Positions 33,871 to 42,751 of a stretch of 64,000 nucleotides of DNA are shown one piece after another. The position numbers were made by a program, and so were the translations under genes. Positions within the stretch are counted from its first letter, which is position 1. Each line of letters opens with the position of its first letter. The notes below the pieces were generated by a model. The model was given only the letters and a program-made list of their open reading frames with translations, made no database searches and was not told the origin of the DNA. The stretch comes from SFHK01 sp045538305 (lineage in GTDB: Bacteria; Bacillota; Clostridia; Christensenellales; Aristaeellaceae). The DNA lies in NCBI GenBank assembly GCA_045538305.1, contig JAZSRC010000033.1, positions 20,612-84,611 on the forward strand, given 5' to 3'.

Positions 33871-35136
33871 ATGCCGCTTTTTGTGGATATTGTGAATATT
33901 CGAATTCAAGCCGGAGACGGCGGAAACGGCTGCGTGTCGTTTCACAGAGAAAAGTTTGTTCAAGCAGGCGGTCCTGACGGCGGCGACGGCGGCCGCGGAG
34001 GCGACGTGGTTTTCGTAGCATCCGATCGAATGCATACGCTGATGGATTTCCGATTCAAAAGAACCTATTCTGCCGAGAACGGTAAGGACGGAACCAGCGG
34101 AAGAAGAACAGGTACGTCCGGCGCGCCTGTTGTTATTGAGGTTCCGAGAGGAACGGTAATTCGTGATGTGGAATCGGGCAAGGTTCTGGCGGACATGTTT
34201 GAAACCGATAAGCCGCGCGTACTTTTAAAGGGCGGAAACGGAGGCTTTGGCAATCAGCATTTTGCAACGCCTACCCGACAGGCTCCGAACTTCGCAAAGC
34301 CCGGAGAACGAGGGCGCACGCTGAATGTTTCTCTGGAGCTTAAGTCTATTGCTGATCTCGGGCTTGTAGGCTTTCCGAATGTCGGAAAATCCACCATTCT
34401 TTCTGTGGTAACTTCAGCAAAGCCCAAAATCGCAAACTATCATTTCACTACGCTTGCGCCGAATCTCGGAATTGCCAAACAGGATGAATTCAGCTTTATT
34501 ATCGCTGATATTCCCGGCATTGTTGAAGGGGCAAGCGACGGCGTAGGCCTTGGCTTCGACTTTTTACGGCATATTGAGCGAACGAGAATGCTTTTGCATG
34601 TAATTGACGTGTCCGGCAGCGAATGCAGAGATCCGAACGAGGATTTCGATGCGATTATGAAGGAGCTGGAGGCATACGGAAAGCTTAAGGATAAGCCAAT
34701 GATCGTTGCAGCAAACAAGTGTGACCTCCCGGGAGCGGAGGAAAATCTTGTGAGGCTGAAGGATAAGCTTGAAGGAACGGGAATTCAGATTTTCCCGGTT
34801 TCTGCAGCTACCCACAGAGGATTTACGGAGCTTATGCGCGCGGTTGTAAAAATGCTCAGAACCCTTCCTGAGGTTGAACCGTTCAATGAAGAGGAAGTTG
34901 AGATTGAACCTGAAGAGCGTACGTTTACCGTAAGAAAAACGAGCGGTGTGTTCGAAGTAACGGGAAATGCCGTAACAGAGCTGATCCGATCCGTAAACTT
35001 CGGCGACAGAGATTCACTCGATTTCTTCCACAGATCGCTGCGTAAAATCGGCATCATCGATGCGCTTAGGAATGCGGGCGCGGGTGAGGGCGATACCGTA
35101 CGCATTGAGGATATGGAATTTGAGTTTATGGAATAA
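33871..35136 (+). CDS. obg: Obg GTPase, ribosome assembly / stress
   Basis: The 421-residue product has the three Obg parts: glycine-rich Obg fold (residues 1-158, with GDGGNGCVSFHREKF and GGPDGGDGGRGGDV), a GTPase domain (GFPNVGKST, DIPGIVEGA, NKCDLP) and a C-terminal OCT domain (about 345-421, FEVTGNAV). It acts in 50S maturation and growth control. CAAAGGAG precedes the ATG, and yhbY follows, a common order in Bacillota. Confidence 0.97.
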   Translation: MPLFVDIVNIRIQAGDGGNGCVSFHREKFVQAGGPDGGDGGRGGDVVFVASDRMHTLMDFRFKRTYSAENGKDGTSGRRTGTSGAPVVIEVPRGTVIRDVESGKVLADMFETDKPRVLLKGGNGGFGNQHFATPTRQAPNFAKPGERGRTLNVSLELKSIADLGLVGFPNVGKSTILSVVTSAKPKIANYHFTTLAPNLGIAKQDEFSFIIADIPGIVEGASDGVGLGFDFLRHIERTRMLLHVIDVSGSECRDPNEDFDAIMKELEAYGKLKDKPMIVAANKCDLPGAEENLVRLKDKLEGTGIQIFPVSAATHRGFTELMRAVVKMLRTLPEVEPFNEEEVEIEPEERTFTVRKTSGVFEVTGNAVTELIRSVNFGDRDSLDFFHRSLRKIGIIDALRNAGAGEGDTVRIEDMEFEFME

Positions 35137-35156
35137 CATTTGAGGAGAGATATTGT

Positions 35157-35453
35157 ATGACTACGAAACAGAGAGCGGGACTTCGCTCCATGGGGCAGAC
35201 GCTTCAGCCCATTCTTCATATTGGCAAGGAAGGCATTGGCCCTACGCTTGTTAAGCAGGCCTACGACGCGCTTGAGGCCCGTGAGCTGATCAAGGTAACC
35301 GTTCAAAAGAACGCGCCCTATACCGCCAGGGAAGCCTGCCAGGAGCTTTGCGAGCAGGTGCATGCGGAGCCCGTACAGGTGATCGGAAATCGCTTTGTCA
35401 TTTATCGTGAATCCCGCGATAATAAGCGGATTGATCTGGATGCGCTTGCTTAA
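35157..35453 (+). CDS. yhbY: YhbY-type CRM-domain RNA-binding protein
   Basis: The 98-residue product is a single CRS1/YhbY domain: LRSMGQTLQPILHIGKEGI, an ALEARELIKV helix-strand and GNRFVIYRES. It binds pre-50S ribosomal particles. It follows obg by 20 bases in one operon. Its TAA stop overlaps the stop of a convergent membrane-protein gene in the shared TTAA. Confidence 0.95.
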   Translation: MTTKQRAGLRSMGQTLQPILHIGKEGIGPTLVKQAYDALEARELIKVTVQKNAPYTAREACQELCEQVHAEPVQVIGNRFVIYRESRDNKRIDLDALA

Positions 35454-36235
35454 ATGAGGTTTTCCGGCTCTTTTGGCTTTGACAGGCAGAAAAGAGAAAT
35501 GAGCAGCAAAAACGATGAAAATACCAGATACATGATTTTTCCTGACGATAGGTAATAAAGCATAAGAAACGCGGCGTATAGCAAATACTTAAGCGCGCGT
35601 CTTCTTGTAACATAGCATGAGAGCGCCTGAATGGGCCGCAGACGATGCATGCGGACATCAGGCGCTTCGTTTTTTCCGTATTTCCGGTTCAGTGCAATGA
35701 GCCTGTTTCTGCTAAGAACGATGACGTCCGGATTTTTTAGCCGCGCTGCAATAACGCGAATTTCATTGTCGCTTTTTCCAGGGACGGCGATTACCACGGA
35801 GCGGGCGCCTCTTTCCTTTCCGTGCATACGCCACGCAGCAAGAATATCGTCCTGGCTTACCTTCAGCTTCTGAATAACGTAAAGGATTGCGTTTTCTGAA
35901 TCGGCATGAGTGAACTTCATGTGCCCATCAATAAACTCGGGCTGCGAGACGGGGTATTTCCGGGTAAGCAGTTCGAATACCGCTTCATGCGCTTTGACGG
36001 GATCCAGATAAACCAATGATTTTATGCGCTTGTCTGAAAGCGAGCGCTTCCTTGAGCCTGTGATCCTAACTTTCTTTTTCTGTAGAAGGCGTCGGAATAC
36101 GGTCATAATGCTTATTGCAAATATGAAAGAGATTCCAATGATGGCTGGTGCGCTCTTTCCAGTCATGTGAAACAGCACGACTGATAGGCAGAACGAAAGA
36201 ATGCCGATGATTGCGGTATCAACATATTTTCCCAT
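35450..36235 (-). CDS. Membrane protein with central soluble domain, unknown function
   Basis: The 261-residue product has two hydrophobic segments at the N-terminus (residues 6-24 and 30-47), a central soluble part of about 150 residues and two more at the C-terminus (about 212-250). The central part has a AVFELLTRKYPVS helix and a GARSVVIAVPGKSDNEI strand-turn region followed by NPDVIVLSRNRLIAL, which could be an alpha/beta nuclease-like or Rossmann-like fold; this is a guess. AAGGAG precedes the ATG. It is convergent with yhbY. Confidence 0.75.
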   Translation of the reverse strand: MGKYVDTAIIGILSFCLSVVLFHMTGKSAPAIIGISFIFAISIMTVFRRLLQKKKVRITGSRKRSLSDKRIKSLVYLDPVKAHEAVFELLTRKYPVSQPEFIDGHMKFTHADSENAILYVIQKLKVSQDDILAAWRMHGKERGARSVVIAVPGKSDNEIRVIAARLKNPDVIVLSRNRLIALNRKYGKNEAPDVRMHRLRPIQALSCYVTRRRALKYLLYAAFLMLYYLSSGKIMYLVFSSFLLLISLFCLSKPKEPENLI

Positions 36236-36296
36236 AAGTATGCTCCTTGTCGCATATTTATCTTTCAGTATCGGCGCATATTTTTGTTTTATACAT

Positions 36297-36325
36297 TTGC
36301 GATTCGTTGCGATATGGTGTATAAT
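36297..36325 (+). promoter_or_regulatory. SigA-type promoter of the yqeK-rsfS operon
   Basis: TTGCGA (36297-36302) and TATAAT (36320-36325) are 17 bases apart, 20 bases before yqeK. Confidence 0.7.
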
Positions 36326-36345
36326 AGATGTGGTGATGTGTTTTC

Positions 36346-36906
36346 ATGACAAAGGCGGAAATGAAATGCAGGCTTAAAAATACGCTTAAGCCGGAAAGAT
36401 ATCTGCATACGCTGGGCGTGGCGTATACGGCGAAAAAATACGCGGCAAAAGCAGGCGTAGACGCGGATTGTGCGGAGACTGCAGCGCTTTTACACGATTG
36501 TGCCAAGAGCATGAATTATGAAGCGATGCTCGCTCTTGCTGAAGATGCCGGCGTTTATGTCGACGATATTGAAAAACAGATTCCTTCCATTGTTCATGCG
36601 CCGGCAGGTAAAGCGCTGGCGATGCGCGATTACGGAATCACGGATGAAGGAATCCTTTCCGCCATCCGGCTTCACACAATAGGTGGAAGAAGGCTTTCGG
36701 CGCTTGAAATGCTGATCTATCTGAGCGATTTTATCGAGCCGGAAAGAAAGCCGTTTGACGGTCTGGATCAGGTGCGTGCGCTTGCTGAGCGTAATCTGTA
36801 CGCCGCTTCCAGAATGGCCGCCCGACTCAGTGCGGATTATGTTATGTCCCGTGGGGGACTGGTTCATCCCGCAACAATTGAAATGTTTCAATATACGGAG
36901 GAATGA
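36346..36906 (+). CDS. yqeK: YqeK HD-domain hydrolase (symmetrical Ap4A hydrolase type)
   Basis: The 186-residue product has HD-family ligands: RYLHTLGVAYTA, LLHDCAKSM, HAPAGKALA and YLSDFIEPERKP. YqeK proteins cleave diadenosine tetraphosphate to two ADP. In many Bacillota yqeK lies between nadD and rsfS; here nadD is not adjacent, but rsfS follows with its RBS inside the end of this gene. The RBS upstream is weak. Confidence 0.93.
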   Translation: MTKAEMKCRLKNTLKPERYLHTLGVAYTAKKYAAKAGVDADCAETAALLHDCAKSMNYEAMLALAEDAGVYVDDIEKQIPSIVHAPAGKALAMRDYGITDEGILSAIRLHTIGGRRLSALEMLIYLSDFIEPERKPFDGLDQVRALAERNLYAASRMAARLSADYVMSRGGLVHPATIEMFQYTEE

Positions 36907-36908
36907 TC

Positions 36909-37268
36909 ATGGTAAATCAGCCCTATGAACTCGCAATGGAGATTGCAAGGATTCTCGACAATAAAAAGGGAGAAAATATCCATATTCTGAAGGTAGATCA
37001 CCTTACATCCATCACCGATTACTTTGTAATCGTTACCGGAAGAAGCGCACAGGCAGTTCATGCGCTGTACGAGGATTTGACGGACAAGCTGTATGAAAAG
37101 GGCGTAGAACCCCGCAGGAATGACGGCGTACGCGATTCCCGCTGGATTGTACTGGATTATACCAGCGTAATTGTGCATATCTTCCATCCGGAAGAGCGCC
37201 AATACTACAACATTGAACGTCTTTGGATGGATGGCACAAATCAGATCGCGTTTGAATCGCAGGAGTAA
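36909..37268 (+). CDS. rsfS: Ribosomal silencing factor RsfS
   Basis: The 119-residue product has the Iojap/RsfS pattern: KGENIHILKVDHLTSITDYF, VIVTGRSAQAVHAL and SRWIVLDYTSVIVHIFHPEER, shown in outline. It binds L14 of the 50S subunit and blocks joining with 30S. GGAGG at 36897-36901 lies 7 bases before the ATG at 36909 and only 1 base before the ATG at 36903, so the later start is chosen. Confidence 0.95.
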   Translation: MVNQPYELAMEIARILDNKKGENIHILKVDHLTSITDYFVIVTGRSAQAVHALYEDLTDKLYEKGVEPRRNDGVRDSRWIVLDYTSVIVHIFHPEERQYYNIERLWMDGTNQIAFESQE

Positions 37269-37271
37269 TAT

Positions 37272-37838
37272 ATGATACCAACAATAGAAAAAGCGCTTGA
37301 AATGCTCATGGAGCATACAAAAAGCGATCAGCTGATTGTTCATGCCAAAACGGTGTCCGGCGTTATGCGCCATTTTGCCCGTATCAATAATGAGGACGAG
37401 GCGCTGTGGGGCGCTGTCGGCATGCTTCACGATGTTGATTACGAAAAATATCCGGATCAGCACTGCGTAAAGGCTGTTGAAATCCTGAAAGAATATGATG
37501 TTGACGAGGCGTTTATACGCGCAGTTGTCAGCCATGGCTATGGAATATGTTCGGATACGGTGCCTGTCAGCCTTATGGAAAAGACGCTTTTTGCCATTGA
37601 TGAGCTTACAGGGATTATTCAGGCCGCAGCCATACTGCGTCCGTCCAGAAGCGTCATGGATCTCGAACTGAAAAGCGTTAAGAAAAAATATAAAACCCGC
37701 GCATTTGCAGCGGGCTGTAATCGCGACATCATCGAAAAGGGCGCTGAAATGTTGAATATGCCGCTTGACGAACTGATCCATGAAACCATTTTGGGAATGC
37801 GTGAAGTGGCGGATGAAATTGGGCTTGATATTCACTGA
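37272..37838 (+). CDS. HD/HDIG-domain hydrolase
   Basis: The 188-residue product has HD-type ligands: IVHAKTVSGVMRHFA, GMLHDVDYEKYPDQHC (His-Asp pair near residue 51), AVVSHGYGI and AIDELTGII. It is likely a metal-dependent phosphohydrolase, substrate unknown. The gene starts 3 bases after rsfS, in the same operon, and dppA follows. Confidence 0.88.
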   Translation: MIPTIEKALEMLMEHTKSDQLIVHAKTVSGVMRHFARINNEDEALWGAVGMLHDVDYEKYPDQHCVKAVEILKEYDVDEAFIRAVVSHGYGICSDTVPVSLMEKTLFAIDELTGIIQAAAILRPSRSVMDLELKSVKKKYKTRAFAAGCNRDIIEKGAEMLNMPLDELIHETILGMREVADEIGLDIH

Positions 37839-37862
37839 CTCGCATAAACGGAGGAAAGGTAT

Positions 37863-38660
37863 ATGAAGATTTTTATATCATCCGATATGGAAGGAACAGC
37901 CGGTATTGTTCATTGGGACGAAACCAGTAAGGGGAAGGACCTGTACGGCTATTTTTCCAACCAGATGTCAAGGGAAGTAAACGCTGCATGCGAAGGCGCA
38001 CTTGCGGCGGGTGCAAAGGAAATTCTGGTAAAGGATGCGCATGACAGCGGCAGAAACATCAATCCCGCCATGCTTCCAAAGCAGGTGAAGATTTTTCGCG
38101 AATGGGGAAGTCATCCATATTCCATGATGGCCGGAATTGACGAAAGCTATGACGGGGTAATTTTTACAGGCTACCATTCCGCTGCAGAGATGAACACAAA
38201 TCCGCTTTCCCACACAATGAATACCCAGAATAACTATGTGAAGATTAATGGTGAGCTTTGCTCGGAGCTTATGCTGAACAGCCTTACCGCGTCGTATCTT
38301 GGCATTCCCGTATATATGGTTACGGGCGATAGATGGCTTTGCGAATGGATGAAGGGAAAATGCCCGGGGACCACGGTGGTTCCTGTTAGCGAGGGTATAG
38401 GCGCAGGCTCTGTTTCCATTCATCCGGATCTTGCTGTGGAAAGAATCTTCGATGCGGCAAAGGACGCATTCAAAGCGGAGAAAGAAAGCTGCATGTTCCC
38501 GCTGCCCAAACATTTCACCGTCGAAATCAGTTTTAAAGAGCATTCTAAGGCTACAGGCGCCAAATGGTATCCTGGTTGTGAACAGACGGGTGCGAGAACC
38601 GTAAAATTTGAAGCTGACGACTATATGGACGTATTGAAGTTTATCCATTGGGTTCTGTAA
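37863..38660 (+). CDS. dppA: M55-family D-aminopeptidase
   Basis: The 265-residue product starts MKIFISSDMEGTAGI, with the metal ligands Asp8 and Glu10 (SDMEG), and has VKDAHDSGRN, FTGYHSAAE and KINGELCSEL, all typical of DppA. The family cleaves D-amino-acid peptides, for instance from cell wall turnover. GGAGG precedes the ATG. It lies between an HD hydrolase and an orphan histidine kinase. Confidence 0.93.
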   Translation: MKIFISSDMEGTAGIVHWDETSKGKDLYGYFSNQMSREVNAACEGALAAGAKEILVKDAHDSGRNINPAMLPKQVKIFREWGSHPYSMMAGIDESYDGVIFTGYHSAAEMNTNPLSHTMNTQNNYVKINGELCSELMLNSLTASYLGIPVYMVTGDRWLCEWMKGKCPGTTVVPVSEGIGAGSVSIHPDLAVERIFDAAKDAFKAEKESCMFPLPKHFTVEISFKEHSKATGAKWYPGCEQTGARTVKFEADDYMDVLKFIHWVL

Positions 38661-38683
38661 AGAGTTTCTTGGAGGCGATTACA

Positions 38684-39556
38684 TTGAAGGGAAGGCATTT
38701 ATCGGTTGATGTTAATAAACTGACAGTAATGACAATTGCCGTAAACGCCCTTCAAATGCTGGCTGCGCTTTGCGTGGTTGTGCTTGTAATTGTGAAACCG
38801 GAGGTTTTGTCAGTGCTTCCTGTGCGCTTGGCGCTGGCCGTTTTGACGATGATTGTCATCTGGGGCGCGTATATCGATATCCGTGAGGCGCTGGCTGCCA
38901 GACGATTGTATGATAAAGCGGACATGATGGAGAATTCGCTTGATCACCTTGAAAGTCTGAATGACGAGATGCGAAAACAGCGGCATGATTTTATGAACCA
39001 TCTGCAGGTGGTGTATTCTCTGGCCGAGCTTCAGGAGACAAACGAAACGCTGACGTATATCGAAAGAGTATATGGCGATTTGCGAAAAGTCGGTCGCCTT
39101 TTAAAGACGGCGTTTCCCTCCGTAAACGCTCTTTTGGCCGCAAAAGAGAGCGCTGCGGAGGAAAGAAACGTTCATATGGAAACTGTCGTGCAATCGTCTC
39201 TGGAGGGCATTCCGGTGGAGGATTGGGAAATCTGCCGCGTGCTTGGAAATCTGATTGATAATGCATTCGATGCGTTGGAGGATTCAAACGACAACCGGTC
39301 TTTAACGGTAAAACTTTCTGAAGATGCAAAGAACTTCATGATCAGCATCAAGAACAACGGACCCGAGATACCGCCTGAAGTGAAAGAACGAATGTTTGAA
39401 GAAAGGTTCTCCACCAAAGGAGGCGAACGGGGAATGGGCCTTGCCATCGTACGGGAGATTATTGAAAACGCTGGCGGAACCATTGATGTTGAATCAGATC
39501 AGGCGCATACGGTATTTAGAATCGAGATTCCGAAAAAGAAAAGTATCGCGATCTAA
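38684..39556 (+). CDS. Sensor histidine kinase, Spo0B/citrate-kinase-type (GHKL)
   Basis: The product of about 290 residues has two membrane segments (residues 12-35 and 43-62), a phospho-acceptor helix with KQRHDFMNHLQVV as in Spo0B-type kinases, and a GHKL ATPase domain (NLIDNAFDAL, GMGLAIVREI). No response regulator gene is adjacent, so the partner is elsewhere. GGAGG at 38671-38675 sets a TTG start at 38684; a TTG at 38648 lies inside dppA. A perfect-stem terminator follows directly. Confidence 0.88.
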   Translation: MKGRHLSVDVNKLTVMTIAVNALQMLAALCVVVLVIVKPEVLSVLPVRLALAVLTMIVIWGAYIDIREALAARRLYDKADMMENSLDHLESLNDEMRKQRHDFMNHLQVVYSLAELQETNETLTYIERVYGDLRKVGRLLKTAFPSVNALLAAKESAAEERNVHMETVVQSSLEGIPVEDWEICRVLGNLIDNAFDALEDSNDNRSLTVKLSEDAKNFMISIKNNGPEIPPEVKERMFEERFSTKGGERGMGLAIVREIIENAGGTIDVESDQAHTVFRIEIPKKKSIAI

Positions 39557-39596
39557 CAGAAAACAAGCTTCTCCAGTCAGAGAAGCTTGTTTTCTG
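39557..39596. terminator. Bidirectional terminator with perfect 17-bp stem
   Basis: CAGAAAACAAGCTTCTC and its exact complement flank a 6-base loop (CAGTCA). It begins on the base after the kinase stop and separates it from the convergent mannosyltransferase gene. Confidence 0.85.
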
Positions 39597-39614
39597 CTTG
39601 GAACGCGCAGATCT

Positions 39615-40931
39615 TTACAGGAAGCTTTCTTCTACCATAAACATCCACATACAATATGTGAACATGATCAGCTGAATCAGGAATAAAGCTGCGCGCAGAG
39701 GTTTTCTTTTGGATGCATACCCCATCATCAGATAAGCTGGATACATTGCCGAAAGGTATCTCGTTCCGCTTAACAGAGATGTTGGGGAGACGGTGATCAG
39801 GAAATATATTAATGCATAAGCATAATCGCCGGGGGATAAGCATTTCCAGGAAACAGCGAGCATAACAGCTACTGAAAGCAGTATCAGCGTTTGGGGAAAC
39901 CATATGCCTCGGACCTGCCATTTAAGGGGCGATTCGAACAAATAGCGTATGGTGTATTTCGATGTTCCAAACACCGTTCCGAAGGATTGTCCCCAGTGGT
40001 TTTTCTGGTAGTCCAGAAATCGGAATGCATCGCCCGTCACGAGTTTGTTTATAAGAAGGTACGCGAAAAAGCCAGTTAAAACCGTAAGGCACGCTGCAAA
40101 TGAAAATGCAGCGTTTTTCAGTATGAATTTGCGCCTTTTGGTATGATCTTTGATATTACGCGCTCTTTTCAGCTTGAAAGACAGCATTTCATAAAAGATG
40201 GGAACAGCGCATGCAACTCCGGGAAGCCGGGTAAAGGCTGAAAATGCGCCAAAAAGAAGCGCAAGGGCGAAGCGATGCTTTTTGGCAAAGTATACGCTTG
40301 TAATTGTTAAAAGGAAAAACAACGATTCCGTATAGGGAATCGAGAAAAAGACGGCAGCTGGGCAAAACATGAAAAGCAATAGGGAGAAATGGGCGCTTGA
40401 AGGGCCAAGAGCGAGCTCCGACAGACGATAAAGTATATACCCGGATACAATCAAACAAGCGTTTGAAAGGATAAATGCAGATAGTTGAGTATCCTTGAAC
40501 AGATAGGTCAGAGCTTTTACCAGAAAAGGATAGAGCGGGTAAAATACAATGTGCAGCCGCGCATCGCCTTCGGTGACATAGCCGTTTTCCGCGATGCCCA
40601 AATAATGATTAGCGTCCCACTGCGTCAGGAGATAGGAGAGATTGTTTGTATATTGACCTGTCTTACCGGTGATCAAATAACCGATATACCCGATCAAAAA
40701 TATCAATAATCTTGATAAAACCAGAGTAATAAGCACCGAAATAAGAATATTGCGCCCGTTGCTGCGGGCGCTGGGTGCAGGTTTTCTGTATTTTAGAATC
40801 TCCGCCGATAAAACACTTTTCGGGCGGATACAAAGGGCGTTATATATATATCTGATAAAGGCAAACAGAAATGACGCCGAAAACAGCGCTGTGATCAGAA
40901 TGGGATACAGCATAATGATGATGTTGCTCAT
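39615..40931 (-). CDS. PIG-V-like mannosyltransferase family membrane protein
   Basis: The 438-residue product has about ten membrane segments. A key early loop reads LTQWDANHYLGIAENGY, the acidic WD-x2-HY pattern of PIG-V (GPI mannosyltransferase 2-like) proteins, followed by HIVFYPLYPFLVKAL. Such proteins use lipid-linked mannose or similar sugars on the outer face of the membrane. It is the last gene of the cdaA operon, overlapping its neighbour by 4 bases. The acceptor is unknown, perhaps a cell-surface polymer or protein. Confidence 0.85.
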   Translation of the reverse strand: MSNIIIMLYPILITALFSASFLFAFIRYIYNALCIRPKSVLSAEILKYRKPAPSARSNGRNILISVLITLVLSRLLIFLIGYIGYLITGKTGQYTNNLSYLLTQWDANHYLGIAENGYVTEGDARLHIVFYPLYPFLVKALTYLFKDTQLSAFILSNACLIVSGYILYRLSELALGPSSAHFSLLLFMFCPAAVFFSIPYTESLFFLLTITSVYFAKKHRFALALLFGAFSAFTRLPGVACAVPIFYEMLSFKLKRARNIKDHTKRRKFILKNAAFSFAACLTVLTGFFAYLLINKLVTGDAFRFLDYQKNHWGQSFGTVFGTSKYTIRYLFESPLKWQVRGIWFPQTLILLSVAVMLAVSWKCLSPGDYAYALIYFLITVSPTSLLSGTRYLSAMYPAYLMMGYASKRKPLRAALFLIQLIMFTYCMWMFMVEESFL

Positions 40932-41425
40932 AATCGTCTGGTTTCCGCCGGTCTTTTCCGCTGTTTTGAAGTCGTACGTACGGCTGCCTGCGTCGAACGT
41001 TTCGCTTGTGATTTTTTGAGTTTATCTTGTTTTACAGTAAATAAGTCGTCATCCAGGAACAGATCTTCTTCCTGCGCATTGTTTCTGATGGGGACAATGG
41101 TAGAAGGACGCCTTGCCGGAGGCGCTTTTTTCCGTTTTCTGGTGCTTGAGGGTTCTTCGTCTTCAAACAGAGCATCGTCAAACACCATTCGCTTTTTCCG
41201 GAACCACCACCAGAAAGGACGCCATCTGACAAGATATATGACGAGATCGAGCACAACGCCCGCAAACAGAAGTACGACGAGTATACTGATCCAATTATCG
41301 CCGAGCCATTTCAGCATTACGCCGCCGCTGCCGCCGCTGAATAACGACCAGATGCCGCTCATTAACGACTGCAGCCATCCGAGCAGCAGCTGAATTACGT
41401 TTTCGGCAAAACTATTCTGACCCAT
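40928..41425 (-). CDS. Single-pass or two-pass membrane protein with basic cytosolic tail
   Basis: The 165-residue product has a hydrophobic N-terminal half (about residues 8-30 and 46-67) with WRPFWWWFRKKR at the membrane edge, then about 90 residues rich in Lys, Arg, Glu and Asp that are probably unstructured. I do not recognise a family. GGAGG precedes the ATG. It lies 15 bases after the YbbR-domain gene; by position it may help the CdaA/CdaR complex or the mannosyltransferase that follows. Confidence 0.75.
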   Translation of the reverse strand: MGQNSFAENVIQLLLGWLQSLMSGIWSLFSGGSGGVMLKWLGDNWISILVVLLFAGVVLDLVIYLVRWRPFWWWFRKKRMVFDDALFEDEEPSSTRKRKKAPPARRPSTIVPIRNNAQEEDLFLDDDLFTVKQDKLKKSQAKRSTQAAVRTTSKQRKRPAETRRL

Positions 41426-41440
41426 TTAAGTCCTCCGAGT

Positions 41441-42736
41441 TCAGTTTTCACCGTCTATATCCTTTGTAATGACAACCTTTACGACAGACGGCGTTAATGA
41501 GGCGTATGAGAAGTGCGGATTGTTCCCGATGATAACGGGAAGTTCATAGGTTCCCTCCGAAAGATTGGAGGTGTCTACATAGGCATACACGTTTTCGGAT
41601 GTGAGGTTTTCAATCTGTGAACGCGGGCCTGTAACCTGGACGTTGAAATCAGGAGGATAAATGCTGGCGGTAAATCCGTCCGTCAGATGATTTACATGCA
41701 GCACAATATCGTCAATGGCGCAAGTATCGTTCTCTTCAGAAATAGAGACATTCATATAAACTTGCCGTGTAGACACATATTTCAGCTCTGACAGCCTTGA
41801 AAGCGGGAAGCGTTTAGTGAAGGTTTTTTCGGCTTCGGGCATATTGTCAGGGATTTCCAAGGGGAGGCTTTCGAGATCATCCAGAAGCGTCTGCTCAGCG
41901 GCAACGGTTATAGTTGCAGGTTGGAAGGAAATGGAATCGATTACATACCCGTCCTTTACGTTCAGCTCGTGCGCATCTACATATACCGAAAGTTCCTTAG
42001 TGGGATACACATCTACGCTGACAGAGCAGGTGCTGGAGGAACGGCTGAGAAGCCGGTTGTTCAGCGCCTGACCGGATTGATCCACAATTGTTAATAGCGC
42101 TGTGCGGCGAAACGGCGAAGTATGATTCGTTACGTCAATGGCTGCGTTTACGCCTGCTGCATTTTGTACAATTGACGCGGGGCCGGAAATGGTGATCGAT
42201 TGGGGATTCAGGCTTTCGGTATCGGCAGAATACCAAAGATCGTCTTTTGTCGCGCCTGTGATCACGACTTCTATCGGTACATCGCGTGAATCGAGATTGT
42301 CAATCTGTACTGTGATGGTGTCAGGATAGAGTCTGGTGACTTCTCCGTAAACGGAAACAGCGCTTAATGAAAGCTGATGCGTTCCGGCGCTTCTTACGTT
42401 TGTAACATCAAGAACCACGCCGATATTGGCTGAGTTTACCTTTGAAAACTGATTCTGAGATACTTTTACCATGGCATCGATTTTGCCTACATAATCTTTA
42501 TAGACGTCTGTAGCCAGCGCCAATCCCTGAGCATTCAGTGCAGAGGAACCGGATACGGAAACACTGAGCCCTTCAATGTACTTTTCGCGAGTGAGGGTTG
42601 GTGTTGTGTCGATGATGTAAGCCCAGAAAACAAGCGTTATTAACAGGCTTAAAAGCTTAAGCCCAATGTTTTTGGTAAAGAAATGCTTCAATGCCAGAAG
42701 CACCCTCATGTAGTCAATCTTTCGAAGTGCTTTCAT
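41441..42736 (-). CDS. cdaR: CdaR-like YbbR-domain membrane protein, CdaA regulator
   Basis: The 431-residue product has one N-terminal membrane segment (about residues 24-43) and four YbbR-type repeats outside the membrane; recurring features include a final DVPIEVVITG-like strand and ITISGPASIV / VQVTGPRSQI turns. CdaR binds the cyclase CdaA and adjusts c-di-AMP output. It follows cdaA by 15 bases, as in most Bacillota, but glmM does not come next. AGGAGAG precedes the ATG. Confidence 0.93.
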   Translation of the reverse strand: MKALRKIDYMRVLLALKHFFTKNIGLKLLSLLITLVFWAYIIDTTPTLTREKYIEGLSVSVSGSSALNAQGLALATDVYKDYVGKIDAMVKVSQNQFSKVNSANIGVVLDVTNVRSAGTHQLSLSAVSVYGEVTRLYPDTITVQIDNLDSRDVPIEVVITGATKDDLWYSADTESLNPQSITISGPASIVQNAAGVNAAIDVTNHTSPFRRTALLTIVDQSGQALNNRLLSRSSSTCSVSVDVYPTKELSVYVDAHELNVKDGYVIDSISFQPATITVAAEQTLLDDLESLPLEIPDNMPEAEKTFTKRFPLSRLSELKYVSTRQVYMNVSISEENDTCAIDDIVLHVNHLTDGFTASIYPPDFNVQVTGPRSQIENLTSENVYAYVDTSNLSEGTYELPVIIGNNPHFSYASLTPSVVKVVITKDIDGEN

Positions 42737-42751
42737 GCGCTTTCTCTCCTG

